DNA of 64,000 bases from Arthrobacter sp. V1I9 (GCF_030817075.1 NZ_JAUSYU010000001.1:2852001-2916000); one strand, 5' to 3'; positions 44,601 through 54,787 are shown, counted from the stretch's first letter. Program-made: numbers and translations. The notes: generated by a model not told the origin, from the sequence alone.

Positions 44601-45291
44601 GGGGGCACACCCAGAGCCGGTGGATGAATCAGCATTGGGCTGGCTGGCTGCGGGACATGCCACCCTGCCTGCCAGACTTGGTTACTTCCTGGCGGACAGC
44701 TGGCGGATGCATCCGGAACTGTGCCGTGCGGTCTCCCGGCTGAGCTACGAAGGCAAGCTCCAGGCGGCGCCCGCGGCTTCGCAACGCGAGCTTGAGGGGT
44801 GCCCGACGGGGGTTGAAACAGCTTTCGTCAACCACAGCGGCAATACCACCTCCTCGAAGGAAGAAGCTGCAGAGGTGGTCCGCCAGGCGCGGCGGCATCT
44901 CGGGCTGAAATGGACTTCCAGTGCGGGTGCAGAGTCCCGGCCCCTGGACCAGGACGACCTTTTGGTGGTGGCCGCCTACAACGCACAGGTCCACCTGATC
45001 CGGAAAGCCCTCGAGGAGGAAGGCCTGAACGGCGTCCGGGTGGGAACAGTGGACAAGTTCCAGGGCCAGGAAGCACCGGTGGTGCTGGTGTCGATGGCCT
45101 GTTCGGCAGTCAGCGAGGCGCCCCGCGGGGCCGAGTTCCTGCTGAACAGGAACCGGATCAACGTGGCGGTATCGCGCGGGCAGTGGCGGGCGGTCATCAT
45201 CCGCTCCCCCGAGCTCACCAGCTACATGCCGCACCGGCCGGCATCCTTGGAGGAGCTCGGCGCGTTTATAGGCCTCAGCCCGCGGGAGTGA
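41677..45291 (+). CDS. TM0106-type RecB-like nuclease fused to RNase H-like and AAA helicase domains
   Basis: A 1204-residue protein starting at GTG 41677 (GGGGAGG 5 nt before). Three modules: a RecB-like PD-(D/E)XK nuclease (about 15-270) with flanking Cys residues (CEYRTLR; CGRCDYC) that may hold an Fe-S cluster; a DEDD/RNase H-like domain (about 340-545, DIFFDFEGDP, then YNQYDCLSTLRLRDWLL); and a Dna2/UPF1-type helicase (about 820-1190; Walker A GPPGTGKT near 833, LVIDEAGQFS near 939, VDKFQGQE near 1124). It probably unwinds and degrades DNA or RNA-DNA ends. Stands alone. Confidence 0.9.
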   Translation: MFLLEAAVAGAPPDLVFSASDLVAASECEYRTLRVLDEKLGRSPKAVFEADEMQVRAGELGDKHEQTVLASLIAKYGEWDASRGAGVYSLERGQNLRGELQARHAETELALRSGADVVFQATFFDGEFLGYADFLVNEAAGTGSPGRYEVWDTKLARHAKVGALLQLAAYGDQLLGMGLEPSPTVTLVLGTRIGDDWLRSSHSLPDLLPVFRERRRRFRELTARHRAAESIVQWQQPGIVHCGRCDYCAEQVQAHRDLLMVAGMSVVQRRKLRAANITTIDELAAMPAEEARNSVVRLRAQARMQLGLDAPAGSRTFTKDGQPHTVSFTVLPENTIGSLPAPSPGDIFFDFEGDPLWQDPATGAWGIEYLFGVVEAPVPSDPGDPVFRPFWAHSRSEERRAFLEFLDYVEERRARYPDMHVYHYAAYEKTALRNLSLAHQAGEDTVDTWLREGMLVDLYATVRQSLRISEASYSIKKLEPLYMGNNLRSGDVKDAGASVVAYAAYCAARDAGNVAEAGKVLASISDYNQYDCLSTLRLRDWLLEVAGQPAAVATPEAEAGQPAVAASSEGRAAPEETPEESRLGEYLAGLPDDVPWTDDQRAIAMVAAATGYHRRERKQFWWQHFDRVEAPIENWSDQRNVFVVESGEVASDWALAKPKERMRTRILRLRGTMTEGSDFRADSSWCRLYDAPPPDGMAAPDAAPGARAFTFGTRIGDMSPAPDNPEHVIITIAERESGKVAAYPHLPVALTEDQPLATASIEAAIAEIAASVGASVPDLPAQPGLDILRKQPPRFRTLRQPVEVPHGPDGSADYATAITDSVRDLDRSYLAVQGPPGTGKTYVGAHVIAQLVAEGWKIGVVGQSHNVVENLLCCAINTGGVDPAAVAKKLSAPHDVPWKLRGDGDVARLLATPGGCLVGGTAWTLTGKEVPAGSLDLLVIDEAGQFSLANTLAVSRAAKRLLLLGDPQQLPQVTQGAHPEPVDESALGWLAAGHATLPARLGYFLADSWRMHPELCRAVSRLSYEGKLQAAPAASQRELEGCPTGVETAFVNHSGNTTSSKEEAAEVVRQARRHLGLKWTSSAGAESRPLDQDDLLVVAAYNAQVHLIRKALEEEGLNGVRVGTVDKFQGQEAPVVLVSMACSAVSEAPRGAEFLLNRNRINVAVSRGQWRAVIIRSPELTSYMPHRPASLEELGAFIGLSPRE

Positions 45292-45383
45292 AGTTGTCGG
45301 ACGGCATGCGGCAATGCAGCGGGAGCCTGACAATCCCACACTTCAGCGGCACCACGCTCGTGCGGCAAGGCCCGTGACCAGGG

Positions 45384-45710
45384 TCAGCGGGCCCTGAAAC
45401 CGCGGAAGTTGCCCTCCGCCGGGGACATCGAGTCCTCCACCCGCTCCACCCGGCCGGGTGTGGCGTCGGAGTTCAACCAGGACCTGAGCTCGTGGATCTT
45501 CCACTGCGGCCCTTCAGCCACCAGTGAGACCGAACCGTCGTCGAGATTTTTCACCTCGCCGGTGAGGCCCAGCTCCTCCGCCTTGCCCGCCGTCCAGAAG
45601 CGGAACCCGACGCCCTGCACCACGCCGAACACGCGGGCAGTCAAGCGCACCGCCCCGGCGTCGGACTCAGGCAAATTCGACGCACTGGAAGACGAACCTT
45701 CCGGGCCCAT
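45384..45710 (-). CDS. acyP: Acylphosphatase
   Basis: A 108-residue small hydrolase. ARVFGVVQGVGFRFWT contains the phosphate-binding loop with its Arg, and VKNLDDGSVSLVAEGP contains the catalytic Asn; both are intact. It hydrolyses carboxyl-phosphate bonds in acylphosphates. The ATG at 45710 is chosen because GAGGAG lies 6 nt upstream; a TTG at 45731 lengthens the frame. About 17 N-terminal residues precede the domain (Ser-rich). Confidence 0.9.
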   Translation of the reverse strand: MGPEGSSSSASNLPESDAGAVRLTARVFGVVQGVGFRFWTAGKAEELGLTGEVKNLDDGSVSLVAEGPQWKIHELRSWLNSDATPGRVERVEDSMSPAEGNFRGFRAR

Positions 45711-45781
45711 TGGCCTCTCCTCTTTTGCCAACTAATCACCCGCCACGAATGCTCAACGGCCGCAGGTAAAGCGGCTGGTTT

Positions 45782-45847
45782 CCCAACTGGGTCGCAGTTA
45801 ACGCTCCGAAAACGGATCTTCACGACGTAATGTGCGACCCAGTTGGG
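45782..45847. repeat. 15-bp perfect inverted repeat with 36-bp spacer
   Basis: CCCAACTGGGTCGCA (45782-45796) and its exact complement (45833-45847) flank 36 bp that hold no gene. It lies between the acylphosphatase start and the stop of the X25-like gene, both on the minus strand. No U-tract follows, so it is not a standard terminator; a small mobile-element remnant, an mRNA stabiliser or a protein-binding site are alternatives. Confidence 0.6.
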
Positions 45848-45857
45848 CCGGCGGAAC

Positions 45858-46784
45858 TTAGTTGATGGTGATGTCGCGGGTGCTGTGGTTGTAGCGGATG
45901 GTGACCGTCCCGCCGTCGTGGTGCAGTTCGTGGTTGGGTCCGTCGAAGGTGCCGAAGGCGCCGTAGTTCTCGTCCCACGACCGGTTCAGGGCGATCTTGA
46001 AGGTGTAGTGGCCGGCCGGCAGTTCGGCGCTCTTCTTCCAGAGCTGGTCCAGGAAATCGAACTCCATCTGGGCTTCGTCGTACTGCGGCGCCCAGTTCTC
46101 GGGCGCACCGAGGATGGTGTTGAAGTCGCCCGCAACAGCCACAGCTTCGGGCTGCGGGTGCGTCTCGACGTCCGCGTCCTCAACCGGCTCGGCAGCAGTT
46201 TCGGCTTCCGGGGTCTTGGCAGGAGCCTTGCCACGCACTGCCTTCACCACGGGTTCGACGGCGTCCTCGATCACTTTGGCTGCTTTGCCTACGGCTGCAG
46301 CGGCCTTCTTTCCAGGAGTCTTCTTCGCGGCGGCCTTCTTGGTCTCCGTCTTGGCCGGGCCCGCTGCCGGCACTGCTGCCAGGGGAACTGCGCTCGTCCT
46401 GCGGACGAAGCCTGCGGGAGCCGTGGGAACCGGGGTGTCGGCAGGAACGGGGGTTCCGGCGTCGAGCGCGGTGGCGAAGGACACCGGATCCGGGTAGGCG
46501 ACCGTGGCGCGCATACCGTCTTCGGTGATGGTCCAGCCGGAGCGGCCCTTGACGAGCCAGCCGGCCTTGACAAGCTTGGCCGTGGCTGAAGTCAGCGTCT
46601 TGTGGCCACGGGGAATGCCGCCGCTGAGCAGCTCGCCCTCGTGCTCGTTGAACGGCACGCGTGCCGTAGCCTCCGCGAGGACCTCGCCCGCGTTCAGTGC
46701 ATCGCCGGACCACACGCCTTCGGTCAGGACATCCAGCACGGTCTTGAGTCGAAGGAAGGTGTTTTCTGCGGTGGACTTGGCCAT
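45858..46784 (-). CDS. Winged-helix / Lys-Ala linker / X25 starch-binding-type protein
   Basis: A 308-residue cytoplasmic protein (no signal peptide). Residues 1-95 look like a winged-helix fold with a W-helix (KTLTSATAKLVKAGWLVKGRSGWTITEDG: cores TSATAKLVKAGWL and GRSGWTITEDG). Residues 110-205 are a Pro/Ala/Lys-rich linker (KKAAAKKTPGKKAAAA), histone-H1-like. Residues 213-308 resemble the X25/SusE-type domain of pullulanases (AVAVAGDFNTILG, WKKSAELPAGHYTFKIALN). A carbohydrate-binding domain joined to a nucleic-acid-type module is unusual. ATG 46784 has AAAGGGG upstream. Confidence 0.65.
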   Translation of the reverse strand: MAKSTAENTFLRLKTVLDVLTEGVWSGDALNAGEVLAEATARVPFNEHEGELLSGGIPRGHKTLTSATAKLVKAGWLVKGRSGWTITEDGMRATVAYPDPVSFATALDAGTPVPADTPVPTAPAGFVRRTSAVPLAAVPAAGPAKTETKKAAAKKTPGKKAAAAVGKAAKVIEDAVEPVVKAVRGKAPAKTPEAETAAEPVEDADVETHPQPEAVAVAGDFNTILGAPENWAPQYDEAQMEFDFLDQLWKKSAELPAGHYTFKIALNRSWDENYGAFGTFDGPNHELHHDGGTVTIRYNHSTRDITIN

Positions 46785-47047
46785 GATTCCCCTTTTATAA
46801 AAGCGATCGGTCTTAGGCATCTTGCCAACTGCCCGTTAAATCGCGCGACTTGAAATGGTTAACTCTGCGTGTCGTGACCGACTATTAAGCGGACATTCCG
46901 GCAAGTGAGTCTGGGGTCTCAGGTTTCGGGGCTGGCTTCACAACCCCGTAGTGCTGACATGGATGCCACCCGGCACGTCCCAGACACGTCTGCGGCACCC
47001 AGTTTAGCGGTATAACCGAGCGCTTGTTGCGTGAGACACAACGGGCG

Positions 47048-48109
47048 TCAGTGCGTGACTTCTCCGCGGTTCAGTTCGTCCAGCAGTTCCGCCTTCCGCT
47101 CCTCGGAGGCGAAGGACGAATGGATGGAGTTCGCCGCCAGTCGGGCCTTGTCGAAATCGGAGAGTTCGAAGGCCGCTTCCAGCTGCGTGAAGTTGTCATC
47201 CACGTAGCCGCCAAAGTAGGCGGGATCGTCCGAATTCACGGAAACGTTGAGCCCGGCAGCGAGCATGGCGGGCAGGGGGTGGTTGGCCAGGGTGTCGACG
47301 GCGCGCAGCCGGACGTTGGACAACGGGCAGACGGTCAGCGGGATCCGGGCGTCCACAAGGCGCTCCACCAGGTCGGGATCGTCCATGCAGCGGATGCCGT
47401 GGTCGATGCGCTCCACGCCGAGGATGTCCAGGGCCTCAATAATGTACGACGCCGGCCCCTCCTCGCCTGCGTGGGCCGTCAGGCGGAGCCCCGCTTCACG
47501 TGCCTTGGCGTAAAGCCGCTCAAACTTCGACGGCGGATTCCCCACCTCTGCTGAGTCCAGCCCGATCGCTCCGATGGGCGCGTTGATGGCCAACAGCCTA
47601 TCCAGGACTTCCAGCGCCGACTCCTCGGAAAGATCGCGCAGGAACGCCGCGATCAGCATGGTGGAGATCCCGTGGTCTTCCTCGGACGTCGCCAGGACTG
47701 AGGCCACGCCATTGACGCAGGTCTCCAAGGGGATGCCGCGGGAGATGTGCGCCTGCGGGTCCAGCATGATTTCGGCGTGCCGGACGCCGGCCGCGGCAGC
47801 CCGCTCAAGGTAGGCGCGGGTCATGTCGGCGAAGTCCTGTTCCGTCTGCAGAACGGCCATGTTGGCGTAGTACAGGTCAAGGAAGGACTGCAGGTCGGTG
47901 AACTCGTACCGCGCCCGGAGCTCGTCAATCCCGCTGTAGGGCAACGCGATGCCGTTGCGTTCCGCGAGCGCAAAGATCAGCTCCGGCTGAAGTGTCCCCT
48001 CGATATGGAGGTGCAGCTCCGCCACCGGGAGGAGCCTGGTGGGGACCTCGGGCTCAACTGCGACGGGCTCGGTTTCAGGCGCGGCAGTACCGCCCGCAAA
48101 GTTATCCAT
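47048..48109 (-). CDS. Adenine/adenosine deaminase
   Basis: A 353-residue amidohydrolase: metal-binding [12 protein letters not shown] (33-44), HAGEEGP (about 220), ERIDHGIR (about 240) and [14 protein letters not shown] with the catalytic Asp pair. GTL after the HxH motif and FALAERN, EFLDLYY-like FLDLYY are shared with adenine deaminases (EC 3.5.4.2) more than with classical adenosine deaminase. It deaminates adenine or adenosine to hypoxanthine or inosine for purine salvage. The ATG at 48109 lies after an Ala/Pro-rich start of 30 residues. Confidence 0.85.
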   Translation of the reverse strand: MDNFAGGTAAPETEPVAVEPEVPTRLLPVAELHLHIEGTLQPELIFALAERNGIALPYSGIDELRARYEFTDLQSFLDLYYANMAVLQTEQDFADMTRAYLERAAAAGVRHAEIMLDPQAHISRGIPLETCVNGVASVLATSEEDHGISTMLIAAFLRDLSEESALEVLDRLLAINAPIGAIGLDSAEVGNPPSKFERLYAKAREAGLRLTAHAGEEGPASYIIEALDILGVERIDHGIRCMDDPDLVERLVDARIPLTVCPLSNVRLRAVDTLANHPLPAMLAAGLNVSVNSDDPAYFGGYVDDNFTQLEAAFELSDFDKARLAANSIHSSFASEERKAELLDELNRGEVTH

Positions 48110-48157
48110 CCGGTCAGGATAATGCCCTCCGCCGGAAACGCCACTAGAGTCGAACCA

Positions 48158-50734
48158 ATGCAGAATGCAAAGCACGCTGATGACCTGCAATATCCAGCTC
48201 CTGCCCACGCAACCGACGGCTTCGTCCGGGTGCGCGGAGCCCGTGAAAACAATCTGCGCAACGTGGACGTTGACGTTCCGCGCGATGCGATCGTGGCGTT
48301 CACCGGGGTTTCCGGCTCCGGAAAGTCGTCGCTTGCGTTCGGCACCATTTACGCAGAAGCCCAGCGCCGCTACTTCGAGTCCGTGGCCCCTTATGCCCGC
48401 CGGCTCATCCAGCAGGGGCACAATCCCAAGGTGGAGCTGATCAGCGGCCTGCCGCCCGCCGTCGCGCTTCAACAGCGCCGCGGCGCACCCAGCAGCAGGT
48501 CAACGGTGGGAACGGTCACCACGCTCTCCAACTCCCTGCGCATGCTCTTTTCCCGCGCAGGCACGTACCCCGCCGGTAGCACCCAGCTAGACTCGGACGC
48601 GTTCTCCCCCAACACCGCCGCAGGGGCGTGCCGGGAATGCCACGGCTTGGGCACCGCGCACACCGTCACTGAGTCCTCGCTCGTCCCGGATCCGTCCTTG
48701 AGCATCCGCGACGGCGCCATCGCTGCCTGGCCCGGCGCGTGGCAGGGAAAGAACCTGCGGGACATCCTCACCCATCTGGGCTACGACGTGGACACCCCGT
48801 GGCGCAAGCTGCCAAAGAAGCACCGCGACTGGATCCTCTTCACCGAGGAACAGCCCGTGGTGGAGGTGACGCCCCAGCGGGACCGCGTGGCCAAACCGTA
48901 CAAGGGGCGCTTCTGGAGCGCGAGGAGCTACGTGCTCCATACGCTGGCCGATTCGCAAAGCGCCTCAATGCGGGAGCGGGTGCTTGCGTTCATGGAGTCC
49001 GGGCCGTGCCCACGCTGTTCAGGCACCGGGCTGACGCCGGAGGCCCTGGCCGTCACGTTTGCGGGACGGAGCATCGCGGAGCTCAACCGCCTTCCCATGG
49101 TGGACCTTGCGGAGATCGTCCGCCCCACCTCCCAGCTGCACGACGCCGGCACAGCCTCGCGCACGCATGTCTCCGGTGAGTCGAACGAGGTTGCCGTGGC
49201 CATCACCAGGGACCTGCTCCAGCGCATCACTGTCCTGCTGGACCTCGGGCTCGGCTATCTTGCTCTGGGCCGCGCGACGCCCACTTTGTCGCCGGGCGAG
49301 ATGCAGCGGCTTCGCATCGCCACCCAACTGCGTTCCGGCCTCTTCGGCGTGATCTACGTGCTGGACGAACCGTCCGCAGGGCTCCACCCGGCCGACGCCG
49401 AGCCCCTGCTGGACGTGCTGGAGCAACTGAAGTCCTCCGGCAACTCGGTGTTCGTGGTGGAGCACAACATGGATGTGGTCCGCAAGGCGGACTGGCTGGT
49501 GGACGTCGGCCCACGCGCCGGCGAAGGCGGCGGCGAGGTGCTCTACAGCGGACCCGTGGACGGGCTCGCCGGCGTCGAGGCATCCGTCACGAGGCCCTTC
49601 CTGTTTGGCGAAGCGCTGCCGCAGGTCGCCGACGATACGCGCAAGGACCAAACACGGGAGCCTGCCGGATGGCTGGAGCTGAAAGACGTCAGCCGGCACA
49701 ACCTGCGGGGACTGGACGCCCGTTTTCCACTTGGCGTCCTGACTGCCGTCACCGGTGTTTCAGGTTCCGGCAAGTCCACCCTGGTGAGCCGAGTGCTGGG
49801 CGAAGTGGTGGGCTCGGGGCTCAGGACGCCCCTGGAGCCGGACGAAACCGCGGAGCCCCTGGCGCTGGGAACCGTGACCGGAAGCGACCACATCGATCGC
49901 CTGGTGACGGTGGACCAGAAGCCCATCGGCCGGACGCCGCGCTCCAACCTCGCGACCTACACGGGGCTTTTTGACGCGGTCCGCAAGATTTTTGCCGCCA
50001 CTGACTCAGCAAGGGCGCGCGGCTTCGGTGCCGGCAGGTTCTCCTTCAACGTGGCCGGCGGGCGCTGTGAAACCTGCCAGGGCGAGGGCTTTGTTGCCGT
50101 CGAACTGCTCTTCCTGCCCGGCAGCTACGGCCCCTGCCCTGAATGTGCCGGGTCCCGCTACAACCCGGAAACGCTTGAGGTGCAGTACCGCGGCCGGAAC
50201 GTGGCCGAAGTGCTGGCCATGACGGTGGACATCGCCGCAGAGTTCCTGGCCCACGTCCCTGCCGCGGCGCGGAGCCTCAAAAGCCTGCAGGACGTCGGGC
50301 TCGGCTATCTCCGGCTCGGGCAGCCGGCCACTGAGCTTTCGGGCGGGGAGGCGCAACGCATTAAACTGGCCACGGAACTACAGCGGGCCCAACGCGGCCA
50401 CACCCTGTATCTGTTGGACGAACCAACCACCGGCCTGCACCCCGCTGACGTGGAACTGCTGATGGCGCAACTCCACGGCCTGGTGGAGGCAGGAAACTCG
50501 GTGGTGGTTGTTGAGCACGAGATGGCAGTGGTGGCCGGCGCCGACTGGGTGATTGATCTGGGGCCGTCAGGCGGGGACAAAGGCGGACAAATCATGGCAA
50601 CCGGGACACCCGCCGTCGTCGCACAGTCCCCTGAAAGCCGCACCGCCCCCTACCTGGCCGCGGCACTCCGTCAGGAAAGCACCAGCCAACGCCCAGAAAA
50701 ATCTCGATTTGATAACGCCGGGGCTATGTCCTAG
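48158..50734 (+). CDS. UvrA-like ABC ATPase (UvrA2 group)
   Basis: An 858-residue double-ATPase protein. Walker [10 protein letters not shown] near 49 and GVSGSGKST near 533; ABC signatures LSPGEMQRL and LSGGEAQRI; Walker [12 protein letters not shown] and [11 protein letters not shown]; Cys pairs of zinc modules ([35 protein letters not shown]). It lacks the UvrB-binding region, as in class II UvrA (UvrA2), which act in damage tolerance or drug resistance rather than core NER. Diverges from the deaminase. ATG 48158; 48122 is an alternative. Confidence 0.9.
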   Translation: MQNAKHADDLQYPAPAHATDGFVRVRGARENNLRNVDVDVPRDAIVAFTGVSGSGKSSLAFGTIYAEAQRRYFESVAPYARRLIQQGHNPKVELISGLPPAVALQQRRGAPSSRSTVGTVTTLSNSLRMLFSRAGTYPAGSTQLDSDAFSPNTAAGACRECHGLGTAHTVTESSLVPDPSLSIRDGAIAAWPGAWQGKNLRDILTHLGYDVDTPWRKLPKKHRDWILFTEEQPVVEVTPQRDRVAKPYKGRFWSARSYVLHTLADSQSASMRERVLAFMESGPCPRCSGTGLTPEALAVTFAGRSIAELNRLPMVDLAEIVRPTSQLHDAGTASRTHVSGESNEVAVAITRDLLQRITVLLDLGLGYLALGRATPTLSPGEMQRLRIATQLRSGLFGVIYVLDEPSAGLHPADAEPLLDVLEQLKSSGNSVFVVEHNMDVVRKADWLVDVGPRAGEGGGEVLYSGPVDGLAGVEASVTRPFLFGEALPQVADDTRKDQTREPAGWLELKDVSRHNLRGLDARFPLGVLTAVTGVSGSGKSTLVSRVLGEVVGSGLRTPLEPDETAEPLALGTVTGSDHIDRLVTVDQKPIGRTPRSNLATYTGLFDAVRKIFAATDSARARGFGAGRFSFNVAGGRCETCQGEGFVAVELLFLPGSYGPCPECAGSRYNPETLEVQYRGRNVAEVLAMTVDIAAEFLAHVPAAARSLKSLQDVGLGYLRLGQPATELSGGEAQRIKLATELQRAQRGHTLYLLDEPTTGLHPADVELLMAQLHGLVEAGNSVVVVEHEMAVVAGADWVIDLGPSGGDKGGQIMATGTPAVVAQSPESRTAPYLAAALRQESTSQRPEKSRFDNAGAMS

Positions 50735-50739
50735 CGTGA

Positions 50740-51594
<855 letters not shown>

Positions 51595-51686
51595 ATCCTT
51601 TCCCGCGCGAACGTGGCACGGTAGTGCCTGACGCCCGCAAGGGCTCCCCAATCGGTCGGCGATAGACAAATTCCGTTGACCACAGA

Positions 51687-51739
51687 ACGACGCCGGCACG
51701 CCCCCACAAGGGGCGGGCCGGCGTCGTACTTTTCTTTAA
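51687..51739 (+). terminator. Terminator of rpf
   Basis: A long hairpin: ACGACGCCGGC (51687-51697) pairs with 51717-51727, with an inner GCCCC/GGGGC stem and a CACAA loop, followed by ACTTTTCTTT. Strong intrinsic terminator; it also lies at the end of the convergent membrane protein gene. Confidence 0.85.
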
Positions 51740-51757
51740 GTTATTGAAGCCGGATGC

Positions 51758-52348
51758 TTAGCTGGCTGCCGGCAACTCACGGACGATGCGCACCTTCCAG
51801 GCGGCGTCGTCGCTCGTGTCCAAAAGGGCAACGGTGCCGTGCGCCAGGTTGAGGGCAACGCGTTTGGCGGCCAGGAGCTCCAGGTAGAGGTGCTCGTTCA
51901 TCCGGCTGGGGGTATCGATCATGTACTTCACGGCATCGCGGACCTTGCGGTAGTTGGCGCTGCGTTCGCGGTGCAGGTGCAGTTCCAGGGCAGACCGCTG
52001 CTTCAGCCTCGGCTCGTGCCGGTTCAGCCAGGTGACGGCAGCATGGACGCCGACGACGAGGGTGAGTGAGACGCCGTAAATCCACCATCCGCTGGAGAGC
52101 AGGAAGAGCGGCAGATTAGCGATGGCCACGGCCGCGATCACCACGCGCAACGCGGCGATGCGGCGCATAGTGGTGGCGACGGCGGCCACGCCGGCGAGGA
52201 AGCCATGCTGCTCCTTGATGGCGGCTTCGGGGTCGAGGGTGAATTCGTCAAGGACCAGGATGCCCTTAGCTTCCGGGCTCAGCATCTGCCCGTAGCGGGG
52301 CGCGAAGGAGCGTGTGTTTCCGGCGGAGTTTTCAGGTGTGAATGTCAT
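51758..52348 (-). CDS. Membrane-anchored protein of unknown function
   Basis: A 196-residue protein. The start ATG 52348 gives MTFTPENSAGN; a hydrophobic region at about 63-105 forms two predicted helices (VVIAAVAIANLPLFLL, IYGVSLTLVVGVHAAV), then a helical cytoplasmic-type C-terminus (YRKVRDAVKYMIDTPSRMNEHLYLELLA: cores RKVRDAVKYMI and MNEHLYLELLAAKR). Not recognised. It is divergent from the MSMEG_6728 gene. Confidence 0.72.
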   Translation of the reverse strand: MTFTPENSAGNTRSFAPRYGQMLSPEAKGILVLDEFTLDPEAAIKEQHGFLAGVAAVATTMRRIAALRVVIAAVAIANLPLFLLSSGWWIYGVSLTLVVGVHAAVTWLNRHEPRLKQRSALELHLHRERSANYRKVRDAVKYMIDTPSRMNEHLYLELLAAKRVALNLAHGTVALLDTSDDAAWKVRIVRELPAAS

Positions 52349-52504
52349 GAGAGGGCTTCCAGAACGCTGGGGTGGTTGCGGTGATCTTAGTGGTTCCGTC
52401 CATCCGGTGTATGTAATGGTCCACGATATGAACATCTGGGTGCCGCGTTTGTGGTGCCCGGCACTGCAATTGGCACATCAGCCGGCTGCCGTCAGACTGA
52501 AGGG

Positions 52505-53419
52505 ATGCAAACATTCCTTCCGTACCCCGACTTCCGGCAGAGCGCCGCGTCCTTGGATACTGCCCGGCTCGGCAAGCAGCGTGTCGAAGCCCTGCAGACG
52601 CTCCGTGCACTGGTGATTCCCGGATACGGCTGGCAGACCCACCCGGCCATCCGGATGTGGATGGGGTACGTGCCCGCGCTGACCATGTACGGGTTGGCGA
52701 TGGTGGACGAATGGACCCAACGCGGGCACCCGGACAAGACCCGCGCCAACATCACAGAGTTCGCTCCTCAGGCCGCCCACCCGGACTACGCTTCAAAAAT
52801 TCCGATGCCGCCGTGGCTTGGCGATTCGGACTTCCACCTCAGCCACCGCTCCAAGCTTGTGCGCAAGGAGCCGAAGTTCTACAGCTCCGTCTTCACGGAC
52901 GCGGTTCCGGACATGGACTACCTCTGGCCCGAGCCCAAGCACGAGTTCCTGCCGCAGGAACCCGAGGGGGACATTCTCTGGATCCTCCGGTCGCCGCATC
53001 ATGACGTCGATCCCCAGACGCTGGACACGGTGGCACTGCCGCCGGTGCATGGTTTCACGGCTGCCGCCGCTACTGATGCCGACGACGACTACACCCCTGT
53101 ATACATTGAGGACTCGTCCCGCCGCCCCTCCAAGCAGCCGCGCAAGGCACCGCCGAAGCAGCTGGTGAAGAAGCCCACCCGCAAGCGCCTGGCTCAGGAG
53201 GAAGCCTTCTCCACGCTCCCCGGAAAGACCCCCGTGGCTGTCCCGTTCGAGCACGGTACGAAGTTTGCGGTCGGGCAGGTAGTGGGCCGGCCCATCACTC
53301 TCGAGGACGGCAGGTTCGGCAGGAACTTCACCGTCACCGAGATCATCGACAGGTCTGCCTTCGCTTACCCGGCACTCCTGCAGGACCCCCGGGTGTTCTT
53401 CCCGGTGGAGGCACCGTAG
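52505..53419 (+). CDS. MSMEG_6728 family protein with basic C-terminal extension
   Basis: A 304-residue protein. Residues 1-110 match the MSMEG_6728 family: MQTFLPYPDFRQSAASLD, LGKQRVEALQTLRAL and YGWQTHPAIRMWMGYV. That family is related by fold to pyrimidine-dimer DNA glycosylases (MOTHP), so DNA repair is a guess. The remainder is a Lys/Arg/Pro linker (about 215-245) and a C-terminal domain (VGQVVGRPITLEDGRFG). Start ATG 52505; the frame is open 18 codons upstream. Followed at 3 nt by the epimerase. Confidence 0.75.
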   Translation: MQTFLPYPDFRQSAASLDTARLGKQRVEALQTLRALVIPGYGWQTHPAIRMWMGYVPALTMYGLAMVDEWTQRGHPDKTRANITEFAPQAAHPDYASKIPMPPWLGDSDFHLSHRSKLVRKEPKFYSSVFTDAVPDMDYLWPEPKHEFLPQEPEGDILWILRSPHHDVDPQTLDTVALPPVHGFTAAAATDADDDYTPVYIEDSSRRPSKQPRKAPPKQLVKKPTRKRLAQEEAFSTLPGKTPVAVPFEHGTKFAVGQVVGRPITLEDGRFGRNFTVTEIIDRSAFAYPALLQDPRVFFPVEAP

Positions 53420-53422
53420 GGC

Positions 53423-54283
53423 ATGACGATCCTCCTGGCCGGTTGCGGCGATCTTGGAACGGAAGCCGGACTGCGGTTCGCCGCGCAGGGTCACCGGGTT
53501 GTGGGCTGGCGCCGCTCACCTGCGAAGCTGCCGCCGGTTATCGAAGGCGTGGCGGCTGACCTGAGCGCTCCCAACCTTCCGCCGGTGCCTGCCGACACCA
53601 CCGCCGTCGTGATAGCTGTAGCCGCCGACTCACCAACAGAGGAGTCCTACCGGGACGCGTACATGCGGGGCCTCACGCACGTCCTTGACGCGTTGGAGCG
53701 CGACGGCGTTACGCCGGAGCGGGTGCTCTTTATCTCCTCCACCGCTGTTTATGGCGACGCCGGCGGCGGCTGGGTTGATGAGGGTACCGCAGCGGTTCCC
53801 GGCGGATTCTCCGGACGGGTCCTTTTCGAAGCCGAAGAACTCCTGCACGCCAGGTTCGAGGGGACACGAACCGAGGCGGTCTCGCTGCGTCTTGGCGGCA
53901 TCTACGGCCCGGGCAGGACCCGGTTGATCGACCAGGTACGCAGCGGTTCAGCCATCATTCCGGAAGATGTCCGGTACACCAACCGTATCCATCGCGACGA
54001 TGCCGCTGCTGCGATCGTTCATCTCGCCACCATGGCTCTCGAACTGTCGCCCGTTTATGTTGGTGTGGACGACGAACCCGCCGACCTCGGTACCGTGCTC
54101 CGTTTCCTGGCCGCCGAGATGGGCCTGGCCGAGCCCCCACTGGGAGACGCCGGGCCGGCGCGCGGCGGTAACAAGCGCTGCCGGAACCGACTCCTGCGAA
54201 ACACTGGTTTCGAGTTCAACTTTCCGTCGTTCCGCGAGGGCTACCGTGACATTCTTGCCGGGAACGGGGTCCGGCACCCGTAG
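53423..54283 (+). CDS. NAD(P)-dependent epimerase/SDR-like protein
   Basis: A 286-residue extended-SDR-type protein. LLAGCGDLGTEAGLRFAAQG (4-23) is a GxGxxG loop, FISSTAVYGD (catalytic Ser/Tyr region, near 102-111) and SLRLGGIYGPGR (about 154-165) are typical. The YxxxK Tyr seems lacking in its usual context, so it may be an atypical or binding-only member. It is 3 nt behind the MSMEG_6728 gene and likely co-transcribed. Confidence 0.85.
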   Translation: MTILLAGCGDLGTEAGLRFAAQGHRVVGWRRSPAKLPPVIEGVAADLSAPNLPPVPADTTAVVIAVAADSPTEESYRDAYMRGLTHVLDALERDGVTPERVLFISSTAVYGDAGGGWVDEGTAAVPGGFSGRVLFEAEELLHARFEGTRTEAVSLRLGGIYGPGRTRLIDQVRSGSAIIPEDVRYTNRIHRDDAAAAIVHLATMALELSPVYVGVDDEPADLGTVLRFLAAEMGLAEPPLGDAGPARGGNKRCRNRLLRNTGFEFNFPSFREGYRDILAGNGVRHP

Positions 54284-54368
54284 GTTGTGGCCTTTCCCCT
54301 GAGTATCAGCGCTTAGGCTGTCACCTGGACGCCAACAGCTTTGACGCGACGCGAGTGAGACAGGAACC

Positions 54369-54761
54369 ATGGATTTTCGGCACATCATCGAGACGGTCGG
54401 AGAATTTGTCGACTTTGCCGGAGTGGCCGTTATGGTCATCGGGGCGCTGGTTTCCATTCCGCTGGCGCTCCGCGGACACCAGCCGCGCAACTTACCGGCG
54501 GGGGCTGAAAGCCTCAGCACCTACCGCCTTTATCGGCAGCTGCTGGGCAGATCCATTTTGTTGGGCCTCGAACTCCTGGTGGCGGCCGACATCATTCGCA
54601 CTGTGGCTGTCACGCCGACGTTCGAAAGCGTGGGAGTCTTGGCCATGATTGTGCTGATCCGGACGTTCCTGAGCTTCTCGTTGGAGCTGGAAATTACGGG
54701 ACGCTGGCCGTGGCAGAAGGAAGAACGTACGTCGGATTCCGCGGAAGCCACCTCGCGCTGA
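54369..54761 (+). CDS. DUF1622 small membrane protein
   Basis: A 130-residue protein with three predicted helices (about 14-34, 60-80, 83-103). GRSILLGLELLVAADIIRTV and VLIRTFLSFSLELEI are the DUF1622 signature (LLGLELLVAADIIRT, IRTFLSFSLELE). Function unknown. AGGAACC lies before the ATG. Confidence 0.88.
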   Translation: MDFRHIIETVGEFVDFAGVAVMVIGALVSIPLALRGHQPRNLPAGAESLSTYRLYRQLLGRSILLGLELLVAADIIRTVAVTPTFESVGVLAMIVLIRTFLSFSLELEITGRWPWQKEERTSDSAEATSR

Positions 54762-54787
54762 TTTTTTTGGGATGCGTCCTGCGTAAG

